From: Lactifluus volemus
Lineage: Eukaryota > Basidiomycota > Agaricomycetes > Russulales > Russulaceae
NCBI GenBank assembly: GCA_022376515.1
Contig: WTXI01000022.1
Coordinates: 310,001 to 374,000 of the forward strand
Length of the DNA stretch: 64,000 nucleotides
Direction of reading: 5' to 3'
Position numbers and translations under genes: made by a program
The notes under the pieces: model-generated
Databases searched by the model: none
What the model saw: only the letters and a program-made list of their open reading frames with translations
Told to the model about the DNA's origin: nothing
Shown here: piece after piece, positions 45,336 through 57,069 of the stretch
Numbering within the stretch: position 1 is the stretch's first letter
Layout: the number at the start of each line of letters is the position of its first letter

Positions 45336-47637
45336 TTAATTCGAAGCGTCCTGTGGGATGATTATGTGATCAACTGTGAGAACTTTTTACCTGGAATTGA
45401 TTGGATTATTAAGCCAGGGCCGGCCCGGACAGCTGGTAAGTTTATTATACTTATTTATTTATTTTAACCCATACCCTTATTAAATAGGTGTGGGTTACCC
45501 ACAGCTAAACCTGTGGGTTACCCGTACCCCAGGCACGGGTACGGGTTTCTCACGGGTACGGGTACAGGTATGTCTGAAAATACCCATGGGTTACCCACGT
45601 CCATCACTATTTCCATGCATCTGCATTATCTCGTTGACGGACCTGAGCGTATAGATAGGGTAGGATGTGTCGGACAAGATGAAAAACCAGGATGTCGAAC
45701 CGAAGCCGGTTTCCGGAGTGCTGCCATTGAGGCAAGTACTTCTTCTTGATTATCCTATTGAGAACCTCTAGGTGATTTGTCGTCGGGAGCACTCCCTCGA
45801 CGGGGATTCCAAGGCGTGATGCCGCTTTGATTCGTCCATGGAGCGACCAGGACTGCCATAGCTCCTCTTTCATCCAGTAATTGCACAGATACGTCAGGTA
45901 TGTCATACTTCCATTAATGGTTATCATGCTACTGTCATCAACCACTAGGCTGAGCAAGTGGCTGCGTTCTGTGTGGATGAGCGACATGGCACTTTGATAA
46001 GTGGTGCTGCGTAGTAAACTTATGTTAAGGTAAGTGTTATGGCTATCCGCATATGCCCATGAGAAAGACCTGACTTACGACAACTCTAGACTCCGCAGGC
46101 GCTCAATAACATGCGCACTCAGGGAACTGTCCCTCTTCAGCATAGCTTGCCGCTTGTTAGACCAACATTGCCGCATGTGGAACTTGCACAGCAAGAGCAC
46201 TATGGAAGGCCAGGTGTATGTCAAAGCGCCTCGCTCCTTGACATCAGTGTCTGTGATGGCCACTCGTGGCTCAAACACGCGGTTCCTAGCTGACTCACGG
46301 GAAGACAGCCAATCTTTCCAGGTTTTGAGAAGATGAGTGAGAACTTGCATGTCGTATCCGGCATGAGTTGCAAGGACCCCCGCAGGCGCAGAAAACAGAA
46401 ACATCGCGACGGGTAAGCCTTTCCCCTGGTGATCTAACCCCATTGCGATCCAAAGTAGCAGTCTTGATGAGGAGACACCAAATGTACCATCGAGGATGAG
46501 CTGTGAGTCGTGGACATAGGACCACGCTGCGTCCTCCATCTCCTTTGTTGATATAAACACTTCAAATCGATCGCTGTGCTGGACTCTTGCGCTGTAGTGG
46601 AATACAGATTTAGCAATGTCTTTATTGAAGTCAGGAGAGTGGGGATTCATCCAGTTATGAACATTATCTTCTGCGTGCTTCATGATATTGATCCCTTGAG
46701 ATCTATAATGCAGGACATATAGATGTCGGAAATCTGTTTTTTGGAGGTTAAATCGATAGTTTGCCTGGGATGGGTGAGTTGATTGCTGATCGCGATACTC
46801 TTGCTGATGGCACATGTCTAGGTTTCGTCTTTGAATGGCGGTGATACTGCAATCGAGATATAATGAGCTTATCTCGATGCAATTGTATTTGGTACGTACT
46901 TGGCTCCTTCCTTCAGTTGTTCTAATGCAACTTCGAAAACATGAGGATGTAGTGGTACGGGTGGCAGTCGCTTCATTATGCCAGTTTGGCATCCGAGATT
47001 ATGCTCGAAGTAGCCGATAATGCGACCTATCCGACCCGATGATATCTCATATGTGACGTCGGCGTGAGCCAAGCATCCGGTGAAGTCGTATGGTGCACAT
47101 CGTGTCGTTGTGAGTTGATGTGATTTCTTTTGTTTAGCTTCCTGACGAGCTTCAGTGTTGTACCCACAACTGCTATAGGGGACAATTGATGATGTTCCAT
47201 TAATTATGCAAGTGCGTAAATAAAGTACCATTGGAATAGTATGCGCGCAGCTTTGCCCTTCTTTGATTCCCAATTTAATGACCAGACTTTCATCCAGTGT
47301 CGCTCAAGCTGCTTCAAACTCCCTTCATCAAGGCCATTACGGGAAAGTAGGTCATTTGCTGATGTTTGTGAAGTAGTGCAGTCCGAGAATGTCTGACGGA
47401 TGACCAGCCCTTCATCGTGAAGTCTTTGTATCGCTTGGGCTTGTGTCGCATTACACCAAAGACTCTGAATGGATACCTACATGTGTATAGCCGTGTAAGA
47501 ACCATTTGTCATGTATACGCGTTATTATGACACACCTTGACATTATCACGCCATGAATCCCCTATAATGGGCTGAGTGTCTGGCATGATGGCTACGAGGG
47601 TAGGGGGGACTTCACACAGGTGAGATAACGTAGACAT

Positions 47638-49012
47638 GGGACGGCAAAAGGGTTGGCCAGGGGTCAAGGGCCTGGATTGCGTGAAAAAATGGCTAACGGA
47701 ATAATGCATGAAATATCCCGATCCCCGACAGAATGGATTAACTTGGCAATGATACACGGCAGTTGGACAAAGCCAAGGCTACCTGCCCTTAAGCACCCAT
47801 GTGGTTGCTGCTGCACAAACGCCGTCATCGCCATAGAGGCATTTATTTAGTGTCAGCATTGAAGTCGGAAGCTGCTTGATGTGTACTCATCCGCTACACC
47901 CACATGTTCTAAATGTCAAAATATGACATGCCTGGTTGCTAAACACTTTGTAAATACGATAGAGAATGTAGATATTTCAATTTTCTTTCCTCAGATCGCG
48001 CCCCAACTCCCGACATCTGTCCTATTTTGGGTGGCGGTGGGAGGCGCTTCTCGCAAGCGTTACATGGAGTGACCCATACGTAAGCTTTCCTTTCTTGGTC
48101 TGTGGGCGCTTGGTGTGACGGTGTGATCTTATATAAGCTTTCCTCATTTGGTAACAGTTTTTGTTACCGCTGACCATCCCTACACAAACGAGTCGCACGT
48201 GACTCACATTGAGTCAAGACTCAAGTAGACGACGTGGAAGCAAACACCGCAATATTAAGACCTTTTCATGAATGGATTTTGATTGTTTTTTTTGCACACA
48301 ATTGCTACCTCGCATCCTCGTCCCCACATGGCACCATTCAAACCGAGACGGTTATGAAGAGAGCCAAGCGGCTCAAGCTTGAGATTCACCCCCAGTTTCC
48401 CCCTCAATGGTGGATGGAGTTGATGGACTGATGCCTCTGAGTCATTCTATCACACAAGGGCAGAACGAAGGGCGCAAAATTAAAGAAGGGATCCTCCAGT
48501 GGAGACCTCAGGCAAGCAAATATCGATTCCTCGCTCACAGCTTTGTTCGCTGACTGACAGGCCAAAAGTGAGAAGTCCGTGAGGGTCTTGACCACGCAAG
48601 TTAGTTTGTCTTCGAGTTACCCTATTCATGGCCCTAATGGCTGAAACTGTATTCCGTCACAAGGGTAACAGTACCACGATGAACGAAGTCAGCTGCATCA
48701 GCCTAAGCCTCCAGCTAATGCGGCCATCCCTTGACATCTCATCCCGGGCCGCTAGCTGTGCAGCTCCTGCCACGTTCACCAGTTCATACATTCGCTTCCC
48801 AGATCTTCATAGAAGTGGCTATGGCACCGTCGCGTTTTCACAACATTCAGATTCTCAACTGAATGTGCCCTCTCAGTGTCTCTCATTTCCCTTTGTACCT
48901 CCTGCTGAGCAGCTGAACTGCCTGAGCAAAATAGTGGGGAAGGCACGGCAACCCCTGATACACACGTACCGTCCATCCATCCCGAAGGAATCACACATCA
49001 CGCCTGTGTCTC
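47638..49012. other. Intergenic, no supported gene
   Basis: Short open frames on both strands show no family motifs. Near 48190-48230 are palindromic TGACTC/GAGTCA motifs similar in style to those of the outer LTR near 37770-37860, so old LTR debris is possible. The right end shades into sequence shared with the left ends of the other kinase relics. Confidence 0.45.
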
Positions 49013-50191
49013 CGGGCCGGCGTTTTCCGCCCGATTGGCACGGTGCCGCCTGTCTCGCCAAAGTGGACTCGACAATCATACGGTGACTGTGCTCGGGGTG
49101 CGTGCCTCCTTCTGCTGATAATCCGCTTTTTTCTGCATTCCGTCGCTGATGTACCATTTTCATGACAGGTTGTGCCAGACCACTACGCGTGTGGTACCCG
49201 GAGTTACCCAAGTCCGTCAACCGCGGCGAACCAAATACAGCCTGAGGGTAGCTCGTCGACAGCTGGTCTATCGCGTTCTTCATGTCCGTCATTTCTTTCT
49301 CTTGTTGAGACCTTCACTGGATCCGAACTCGGCAGGTTGACAGATACCAGCCCCATCTTTTTCATGAAGACGAGAACGAATTTGAGATCCGTCGCCGCAT
49401 CGCACTGCGTTCCATCAACTAGAACGTGCTCTGCATAAAGCGTATCACTGCGGCTGGTACACTGTCTTCTTTCTCCTCCCTTGACATATACTATTAGTAT
49501 TCGTTGAACAACTTTGTAAAGCTCAGAAATTTATCCTCCGGTTTCTTAACTGAAGCCCGGCAACGCACATGACACTGGTCGATCCCCTTCGTTACCCATG
49601 GCTGGATCTCTCCGCGTCCCTGATCGCATCGTTTCAGCCGACACTATGTTACCCCCACGTACATCTACAACAGCAACGGCGCCCTCGAAAAATGCCGTCC
49701 GCCGCGGGATGTTATTATAAAGCAATGAAAGCGGGCCTCCACCACTTCCATTAGTGACCCTATCTTAAACTTCCTGGTGATGATGCGGTCAAAGTTATCA
49801 CTTTTCCCGCACCTTCACGCACACGTCGATGCGCCCCACTCGAATGCCGTTCCCAAGTCATCGCTTGCGAACTTGCCGCAGAAGACCAGGCCGCTGCGGA
49901 AGCAGCTTCTCTTACCACCGCCACCACTACCCAACGATAACGTCAAGAAACGAAGTGACAGAAAGTGTGCGCGTTTGGGGAGATCCGATTCTGGGTTCCC
50001 CAGATGACACCGCGATGGCAGAAGAGCATGGATGCCGATGGCACGTGGCCAAGTGTGGATGACATAGTGAAGGCAGCAAGAGCAAGTCGCCATCATCACC
50101 GTCTGGCACAGGGAATGGAAACGGCAACGGTTCAGGACGTTCGTTGCGCTCGCGGAATGGGCCTGTTGCTGCTGGCGTGCAGCACTGTTGA
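49013..50191 (+). pseudogene. Relic of the Chk2-like kinase 3' half (copy beside NLR D)
   Basis: The best preserved relic. TCTCGCCAAAGTGG (about 49055) matches the DFGLAKV exon. A following block with CGTGTGGTACCCGGAG and CTCGTCGACAGCTGGTC matches the [11 protein letters not shown] exon, then come the FIEDENE-type exon (about 49350-49420), the AQHFIRR-type exon (about 49520) and the tail ending at a stop at 50189. Intron borders are still visible in places, which shows that it arose at the DNA level and not by retrocopying. Many stops and indels make it non-functional. The left end has the GTCTCCGGGC-GGCGTTTT junction sequence shared with the C and E relics. Confidence 0.82.
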
Positions 50192-50601
50192 GAGAGGAAG
50201 GTAGAGGGGAGTAAAAGTGTGGTTTGAGAACCTTTTTCCAGATTAAGGTTTTCTTCTTTCTCTGTTTTTGCTTCATCACCCGTGCCCACATGCCATCATT
50301 TCTTGTTGTCCATTTTTTTGCTCTCAATCTATCATTGTGTGGTTAACCCCATGCTGAGTTTTGCTTGTTATCTACACATTCTCAACTTGCTATGCATCTC
50401 GATGTCATTGTCCTATGAATCACATACATTTTTTCTTCATGTATCGTCATCGGTGCTCTTATTTGGTTGATTGAAATGATAATGGTTTGAAGTTTAAAAT
50501 AACAAGCTGAGAGGAGACTTAGCCGCCTACCAGTGACTGGGGTAATAGGTCGTTTGGGCAAGGTAATGACTGGACAAGGACGTAGCATACAACTGGTTCT
50601 G

Positions 50602-53600
50602 TCAAGATACATTGTGATCATATACTTTGGCCCAATCTGATCCATGCACAAACTTGGAAAACTCAAGCCGCGTCTCAAGTCCGGTTCCCCCTGCAGCCCA
50701 GACCGTACCAGGTCTATGGAGACACGCCCTGTGAAGGGCAGGAATCCATAAAAAAAGTTCTCCATCTTTCCCACATATCCAACCATCGCTACTAATTACA
50801 GAATGGCCCGTGAAATGGATGTTCTGAATATCTTCTGCTGTGACGTTCTCCACACGAATTACGCCATCAGTGGAGGCCGAGACAGTGTGCTGCCCGTCTG
50901 GTGAGAATGCAACTGAGTTGATCCAATTTGTGTGTCCAGTAAATGGGCTTGCCACTGCCTCTCCCGTTGCAGCATCCCACACGCAAATAGTGTGATCGCC
51001 CGAGGCCGATGCGATGCGATGCCCATCTGGGGAGAATACAACAGAGTTGACAAAAGAGGTGTGTCCAGTAAGTGGGCCTGCTATCACCTCTCCAGTTGCG
51101 GCATCCCACACACGGATCGTGCGATCATTCGAGGCCGATGCGATACGATGCCCGTCCGGGGAGAATGCAACGGAGAGTATGGCACCTGTATGTCCAGTAC
51201 ATGGACCTGCTACGGCCCTTCCCATTGCGACATCCCACACACGAATCGTGCCATTACCCGAGGCCGATGCGATGTGATGACCATCCGGGGAGAATGCAAC
51301 AACGTAGACCGATTCCATGTGTCCAACGAATGAGTCTGCTCCTGTTGCAGCATCCCATACGCAAATCTTGTGATCATCGTCCAAGGCAAATGCGATGCGC
51401 TGTCCATCCGGCGAGAAAGCAACAGAGAAGACCAACCACTTTTGTCCAATAATTGGGCTCGCTATGACCTCTCCTGTTGTGGCGTCCCACACGCGAATCG
51501 TCTGATCAAACGAGGCAGATGAGATACGATGACCATCCGGGGAAAATGCAACAGAGTAGACAGCAGCGGTATGTCCAGTCAATGGGCCCGCTACGACCTC
51601 TCCTGTTGCGAAATCCCACACAAAAATCGTATGATCGTGCGAGGCCGATGCGATGCGTTGTCCGTCTGGCGAAAATGTAACATTGTTGACAAAAGAGGCG
51701 TGTCCAGTAGATGATGGGCCCATTATGACCTCTCTTGTTACGGCATCCCACAAACGAATCGTGTGATCGAACGAGGACGATGCGACGTGCTGCCCATCTG
51801 GAGAGAATACAACAGACGAGACTGGGTGGGTATGGCCAGTAAATGGCCCCGCCACGACCTCCCCAGTTATGACATCCCAAACGCGAATCGTGTGATCAGT
51901 TGAACCCGATGCAATGCTCTGCCCGTCCGGGGAAAATGCAACAGAGTAGACAGCAGCGGTGTGTCCAGTAAATGGGCCCGCTACAACCTCTCCTGTGGCG
52001 GCATCCCACACGCAAATTGTGTGGTCATCCGAGGCCGATGCGATGCGCTGTCCGTCCGGCGAGAATGCAACAGAATGGACAAAAGAGGAGTGTCCAGCAA
52101 ATGGGCCTGCTAGAACCTCTCCTGTTGCAATGTCCCATACACGAAACGTGTGATCCCACAAGGGTGATGCGATGGACTGCCCGTCTGGTGAGAATGCAAC
52201 GGGTGCAGACGGGCCGATCAATCCAGGAAATTGATCGGTTACGAGATCACCTGTTGCGGCATCCCACACGCGGATCGTCCCATCCCACGAGGAGGATGCA
52301 AGGTGCTGCCCATCTGGCGAGAATGCCACAGAGCTAACCCGATTAGTATGGCCAGTAAATGGGCCAGCTACGACCTCTCCTGTTGCGACATTCCACACAC
52401 GAATCGTGTGATCCCATGAGGCCGATACGATGCGCTGTCCATCCGGCGAGAATGCAACAGACTCGACCGAATCAGTGTGTCCAATAAATGGGCCTGCGAC
52501 GGCCTCTCCTGTTGCAGCATCCCACACGCAAATTATATGATCAGATGACCCCGATGCGATACGCCGCCCGTCCGGCGAAAATGCAATAGAGTTGACAGGA
52601 CTGTCGTGTGCCCCAATCGTCATCTTTAACGCTGGCCAATGAGACAACCGTCCATATTCCAAGGACAGTGTGTGAGGAAACAGGGGATGGTATTGCTTGA
52701 GTATGAGAGAGGAGCTTGGTGCGAAAGGGAGCGCAGAAATGTAGATATGTGGAGCGCTTCTTGTCACTGCCATTCCGAAATACCGCACAAACTCGGCAGC
52801 ATCATGAACCAATGCCAACAGATTCTTGACCTGACTTTGCGAACTCTATTGTGATTTTACATGATGTCAGCGCATTTCATATTGAATAATTGCGTGTACC
52901 TACCTCCTGTGGTAACCATTTCAACAGATTTGTCAATGCTCGCGAACCAACGGCCACACTGCTCTCCAGGCTAAGCACTTCCAGCCAGAATAGAAACTTC
53001 GACTCAAAGAACTCTTCAACTTTCGTAAAAAGGTCCTCCAGGAAACTCAGATGTTCTAAATGATTGGCCCAGAAAACGCAAGCATAAGATAGTGCCGGAG
53101 GAATGTGTTTGGCGATTCGAGAGTCGAGGTCTGGGACATCGCAGTTCGCAAGATAGGATGACTCGAGTTCGCAAATATTGAATTTGAGATTATTGAGCAT
53201 CAAACCAAGGCAGGAATGTGCCAATTCTTGATGAGCATGGCCAATATCCACATAAAACACATTGCTCGTCTTGTTGATCAGAAAGTCGCGAAATGAGGTA
53301 TGAAGAGGAATGATGGGACGCGTGTGATCAGAGGAAGTCACGTTACCCAGCAATGAGCCGAGGTGACGGAGAATGTGAAGAACAAGAACCGGATCAGAAT
53401 CCTCGGGGTCATTAACTGGTGCATGCCGCCGCAGAGCAATCAAGGACTCGATCGAGAGGGGCTCAATTGCAGCAAAAAGCTGTCCCATGATCGTCCGAAA
53501 TAGAGTCTGGGCTTCATCCGTCTTAAAGTATTCTTTGAGAACTTCTTCATATAAGTTATCCAACAGACCTTCTCCATTGTGGCCTCGAGAATGTCCCAAC

Positions 53601-56042
53601 AGGCGCTGTACACACTTTTTTATGGTAAGGCCGATACTAGCAGGGCTATTGATGAACCCGCAGGCAACGGTTGCCCATTGAAATACGCCCTCTGCGGCCT
53701 TTGCTAGTTCGACACCATAGACTCTGTACACGTCCGGAGGGAGCTCCTTCTGAAGATACAGGTCAATATCTTGTTCTGTCTTGGAGGCCAGTTTGGGGTC
53801 ATCCATGTAGAGGGTATCGAAGGATGTCGCGTTGGCGAACGCAGGTTCGATACCATGCTCTGGCCTTGAGGTGACAAGTACGCGGAATGATGATGGGAGG
53901 TCGACGAGACGTTGGGCAAGAAATGTGTGTAGCCCGCTATTGCCGGTCGCATCTCCACTCTCATCCAATGCATCGATAACAATTAGAATTGGGCCAGGAA
54001 GTGGTGAGTTCAAGTCCCTGAGCGGTTCAAGAAGGAGGCGTTCAAAAAGCGTACGATAGTCTCGGCTACTGCGAAGAGACGAATTATCCTGAACAACCTT
54101 CCCGAGGGCGAGTTTGAACGTAGAATACCGATCGGAGAGATCGCGCGCAAGAGTCGTGAAGAGCTGGTAAGCACCGTGTTTGGAACCCTCCTTGCGCAGA
54201 AAGGTGAAGTAAGAGCCGAGACACTTGTTCTCAAAATGACGGGCAATCTCATGTGCAATCGAAGACTTTCCCATGCCTGCTTGGCCGAAAAGAACAAGGG
54301 CTTGTTTCGATTTCGTATTCTCGACCCACTTGTGAATGTGATCCAAGAATGCTTCTCGTGTGCCTGGAAGACAACGCTTCTCGTCCACGAATCGCCAGCC
54401 TCCTTATACGGCAATTCTCTGATCACTGCGCTTAATTCTGTGTGTCCTTCGTGAGACCGACGACCCGAAGATTTGTGATATCCCAATTACTCACCAGCTT
54501 CTAGAACAGAAACCTCAGTGATGACAGCAGCACGGGAAAGGAAGTTGTCTCGCAGTCGGAAGAGGCTGGTGCGGTACTGATCAATTTTTCCATCAACACC
54601 CCCGAAAGTATTCTTCATAGTCCGATTCACTGCAAATCATATGGTTATAATTAATGACTGACAAGAGATATCAAGACGACGTACCGACGTGGATATCCTC
54701 TGCATACGACATGATAAATGTGGCACATTCGGAGACACACTCCAGCATCTCGTCCAGGATTTTTGCCTGCGTTGATGCTGGCTTCAAATTCCTCAAAATG
54801 TCCGCCTCGTTTGCAACTTCGAATGCGTCCCGTATCGCCTGGAGTAGTGTCCTGACGTTGTCGTCACGCTCAAACTGACGTAGCAAAGTCTGGTGATGAG
54901 ATGAAAAGAGGGTGAATGTCTATATCCTTCCACAAAGCAAAGAGACGTACCTCAGGAATCTTTGAGAGCATCTCCCATGCCAACTTTGCGTGGGGAAGTA
55001 GCTGAAGAGCCGAAGTTAGCTCAGAGAACGATAGGCAAACAACGATGTCAGGCATACTGTTACGATTGGACCGACATGGTCCATCAATTGCTTGATAACA
55101 CGAACAGCACTCTTCCATGTTTTCACGGCGTCCATTGCCTCCTCAGCGGAATCGAGCGCATGGGACATCTCTATCCGGGTGTCCGCTGCTGGTCCAACAG
55201 AAGTACTGCCCTCAAGGTCACCTGTCCGGGATGAAGATAGAGGGTCGGTAACTTCCGTGGATTGCGTGTTTTCAAGGTTGGAATAGCGTTCAGCACCTCT
55301 TTCAGCAGCACCAGTATCAAGGCTGGCCGTTTCAGGGCTCGTGTTGGTTGCCGCGGCCGGGGAGGAACTCGCATCCGGTGACATGGCGATTGTTAAAGAG
55401 AGCGTGAAAGGCTCCGTTGAGTTTCTAGTATGTCCGTCGACATTGCCGAAAACAATATCAAGTTCTACGTGTAGGACGCTCAGTCAGATGCCTGTGTAAG
55501 GATTCTGAGTAATAGACGAACCGCGTCCAGGTTCACAGGCTATTTCCTGCCTCCCAACAAGGATGTCTTTCTGGGTGGTCATTTCCGCATAAAGAGATAC
55601 AGTGATGGGGGAAAGTGGTTGATTCCCGCTGCAAGAGCTTAGTTGTACATAAGGAAAAAGAATATGAGATTTCCCACAATAAGTCTATGCTCTCGTTCCA
55701 TTCCACGCGTTGGGCTATGCTCCGCACAGATCGGGTCCGCGTTGTTCTCTCCCCGTAGATAATAGTAGCGTAGAATCGTCTTTTCTTTCCAAGAAAGGTC
55801 TTGAGACGGGGAAGGTTTTTTGCTCGAAGGACTGACAGGGGAAATAGGATTAGTACTCGTCAGACTGGGGTCGTAAAGATACGTACCAGTGACCTGGAGT
55901 GAAACTGAGGTCGGTTGCGTTTCGCTGAGCTGAGCGCTACCGATATGCCCGATTGCAGGGTGTTGAGGACTTGATCTGTAGTAATGGTTAACAGCGGGAG
56001 ACATCGGAGAGTATCGAGTTTGACGTACGAGTTGGAAGCCAT
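50602..56042 (-). pseudogene. NLR-like C2-NACHT-WD40 gene, copy D, one frameshift
   Basis: Exons mirror copy B: 56042-56029, 55975-55887, 55831-55678, 55628-55522, from 55464 on, and the last exon with 14 WD40 repeats. C2 motifs (VLRAKNLPRLKTFLGKKRR, KDILVGRQEIACEPGR), linker (LLPHAKLAWEMLSKIPE), NACHT P-loop (GQAGMGKSS) and Walker B (ILIVIDALDES) are clear. The single break is near 54404, where TTT on the plus strand has become TT. This changes ELPYKGGWRFGDEK to ELPYKEAGDSW and shifts the frame just upstream of the P-loop. The rest of the NACHT and WD40 exons is open. As in A and C, the loss is in a homopolymer, so sequence error cannot be excluded. Repeat 11 lacks a short segment (DAATGADSFVGH). 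Confidence 0.8.
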
Positions 56043-56712
56043 CTGGGAGTGTTTGTAGATTGGAGTACAGCCGGGGCAAGGGGAGTGGTGAGATTGAGCA
56101 GTGATTGAGCCTTGCGTGCGCTTGCGTGCCGTGTGCGCGACAGGACCAAACAACAAACAAAGTCACACAGCTTGGTGGGTTCCTGGTGTCCACGACGTCC
56201 ACGTCTTTTTTTTTTTTTCAATAAGTGCTTTACTGTATCCAGTAGAATCGAGGTCGGAGATCTGCTGTCGCGCTGTTACAGGTACTGGTAGGTAGGATAC
56301 AATGGGGAATCCGTTCGTCTGGGGTAGGTTAAGGAATCGGACATGTCACAGATGTAACTGAGTGATCTTGTCCCCATGCGCCATCTCACGTTGGAATTTA
56401 CTTGATTATAATTCTGATCCCTGATCCCTTCATCGGCACCAGAATCCATTCTACGTCAGTGCCTGCACCTCAATTCAGGAACCCTTAGTGACCAACTTTC
56501 GAGAACTTAGACCAGCGCAGGAGGGTATTGAATCAGAAGGGACGGCAGCGGCAATGTTCGCTGCTCTTCATAGCACAACTATCACATTTCGGGGTTATAA
56601 TGTAACGCAATTAATCTGTCGAGACGGAGAGCGAGAGCAAGGCTACGGGCCATTACACATCCGAAAATATAGGTCGAAGCGTAAGTGGGCCGCCAAGATG
56701 GCCAGGCAAGAA

Positions 56713-57061
56713 CAGTGTTGGCATGACCTAGGTCGGACCGTGTCAGTCAGTTGACACGTGTCAAGGCGGACAAATAGTTCGAGATGTTCGTGCCAAGGGT
56801 CTATACAAAAAAGGAAAGGGTTTGTAATCTACGGTGACAATGCAAACTACCAGTAGAAATCGTGAAGATTGGGCATTGACCCGCCCTAAAGTGGCTGCGC
56901 ACGGACCATCGAGTCACTTCACGACTGTCATTCTCTTTACTTCTTTTGGTATAGTTGCTCATTGACACAGCCTGACACTTGTCAACTGATCCGTCAGCTC
57001 GGTTGACATCAAGAGTTCGTGACATCCATGACACGTTGTCAGGCTGACATGTACAACACTG
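56713..57061. mobile_element. hAT-type MITE, 349 bp, upstream of NLR D
   Basis: Bounded by CAGTGTTG...CAACACTG inverted ends and the perfect 8-bp target-site duplication GGCAAGAA (56705-56712 and 57062-57069). The matching region upstream of NLR C (28348-28360) has a single GGCAAGAA and no insert, which is a clean empty site. Internally it contains several GTTGACA / TGTCAAC motifs. There is no coding capacity. Confidence 0.88.
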
Positions 57062-57069
57062 GGCAAGAA

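Larger units (their letters stand above)
44098..45609. mobile_element. Non-autonomous hAT-like DNA transposon inserted in the MULE transposase gene
   Basis: 1512 bp flanked by the perfect 8-bp target-site duplication TTTCCATG (44090-44097 and 45610-45617). The ends are TAGTGTTGGAC and, inverted, TAGTGATGGAC, and both subterminal regions are rich in GGGTACGGGT / ACCCGTACCC motifs. An 8-bp duplication with TAGTG ends fits the hAT superfamily (YARNG ends). There is no transposase gene inside. It holds a three-unit GC-rich tandem repeat and a tRNA-like Pol III promoter. Confidence 0.85.
42989..47637 (-). pseudogene. MULE (Mutator-like) transposase with SWIM zinc finger, interrupted by a hAT element
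   Basis: Minus-strand gene starting MSTLSHLCEVPP at 47637, in several exons joined by short introns (for example donor after GDSWRDNVK, acceptor before VSIQSLWCNATQ). An N-terminal DNA-binding type region (CSCGYNTEAR, CAPYDFTGCLAH) leads to the MULE catalytic domain (LILDGTFGVSSSRLLLWIAM, AITDTDVKERGAL). Near the end is a SWIM zinc finger, CTCPDWLKRGGACKH. A 51-nt intron at about 43380-43330 probably joins a final exon ending RKKSRKTF at 42989. The coding frame runs unbroken across the hAT insertion if that element and one target duplication are ignored (DAWKAARFATAARG). Apart from the insertion I see no frameshift, so it was inactivated by that event. Terminal repeats of the MULE itself were not found. 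Confidence 0.8.

Noticed and set aside
48628..49086. 152-residue plus-strand open frame
   Set aside because: No motif, no signal peptide, and its end overlaps the kinase relic; probably chance.
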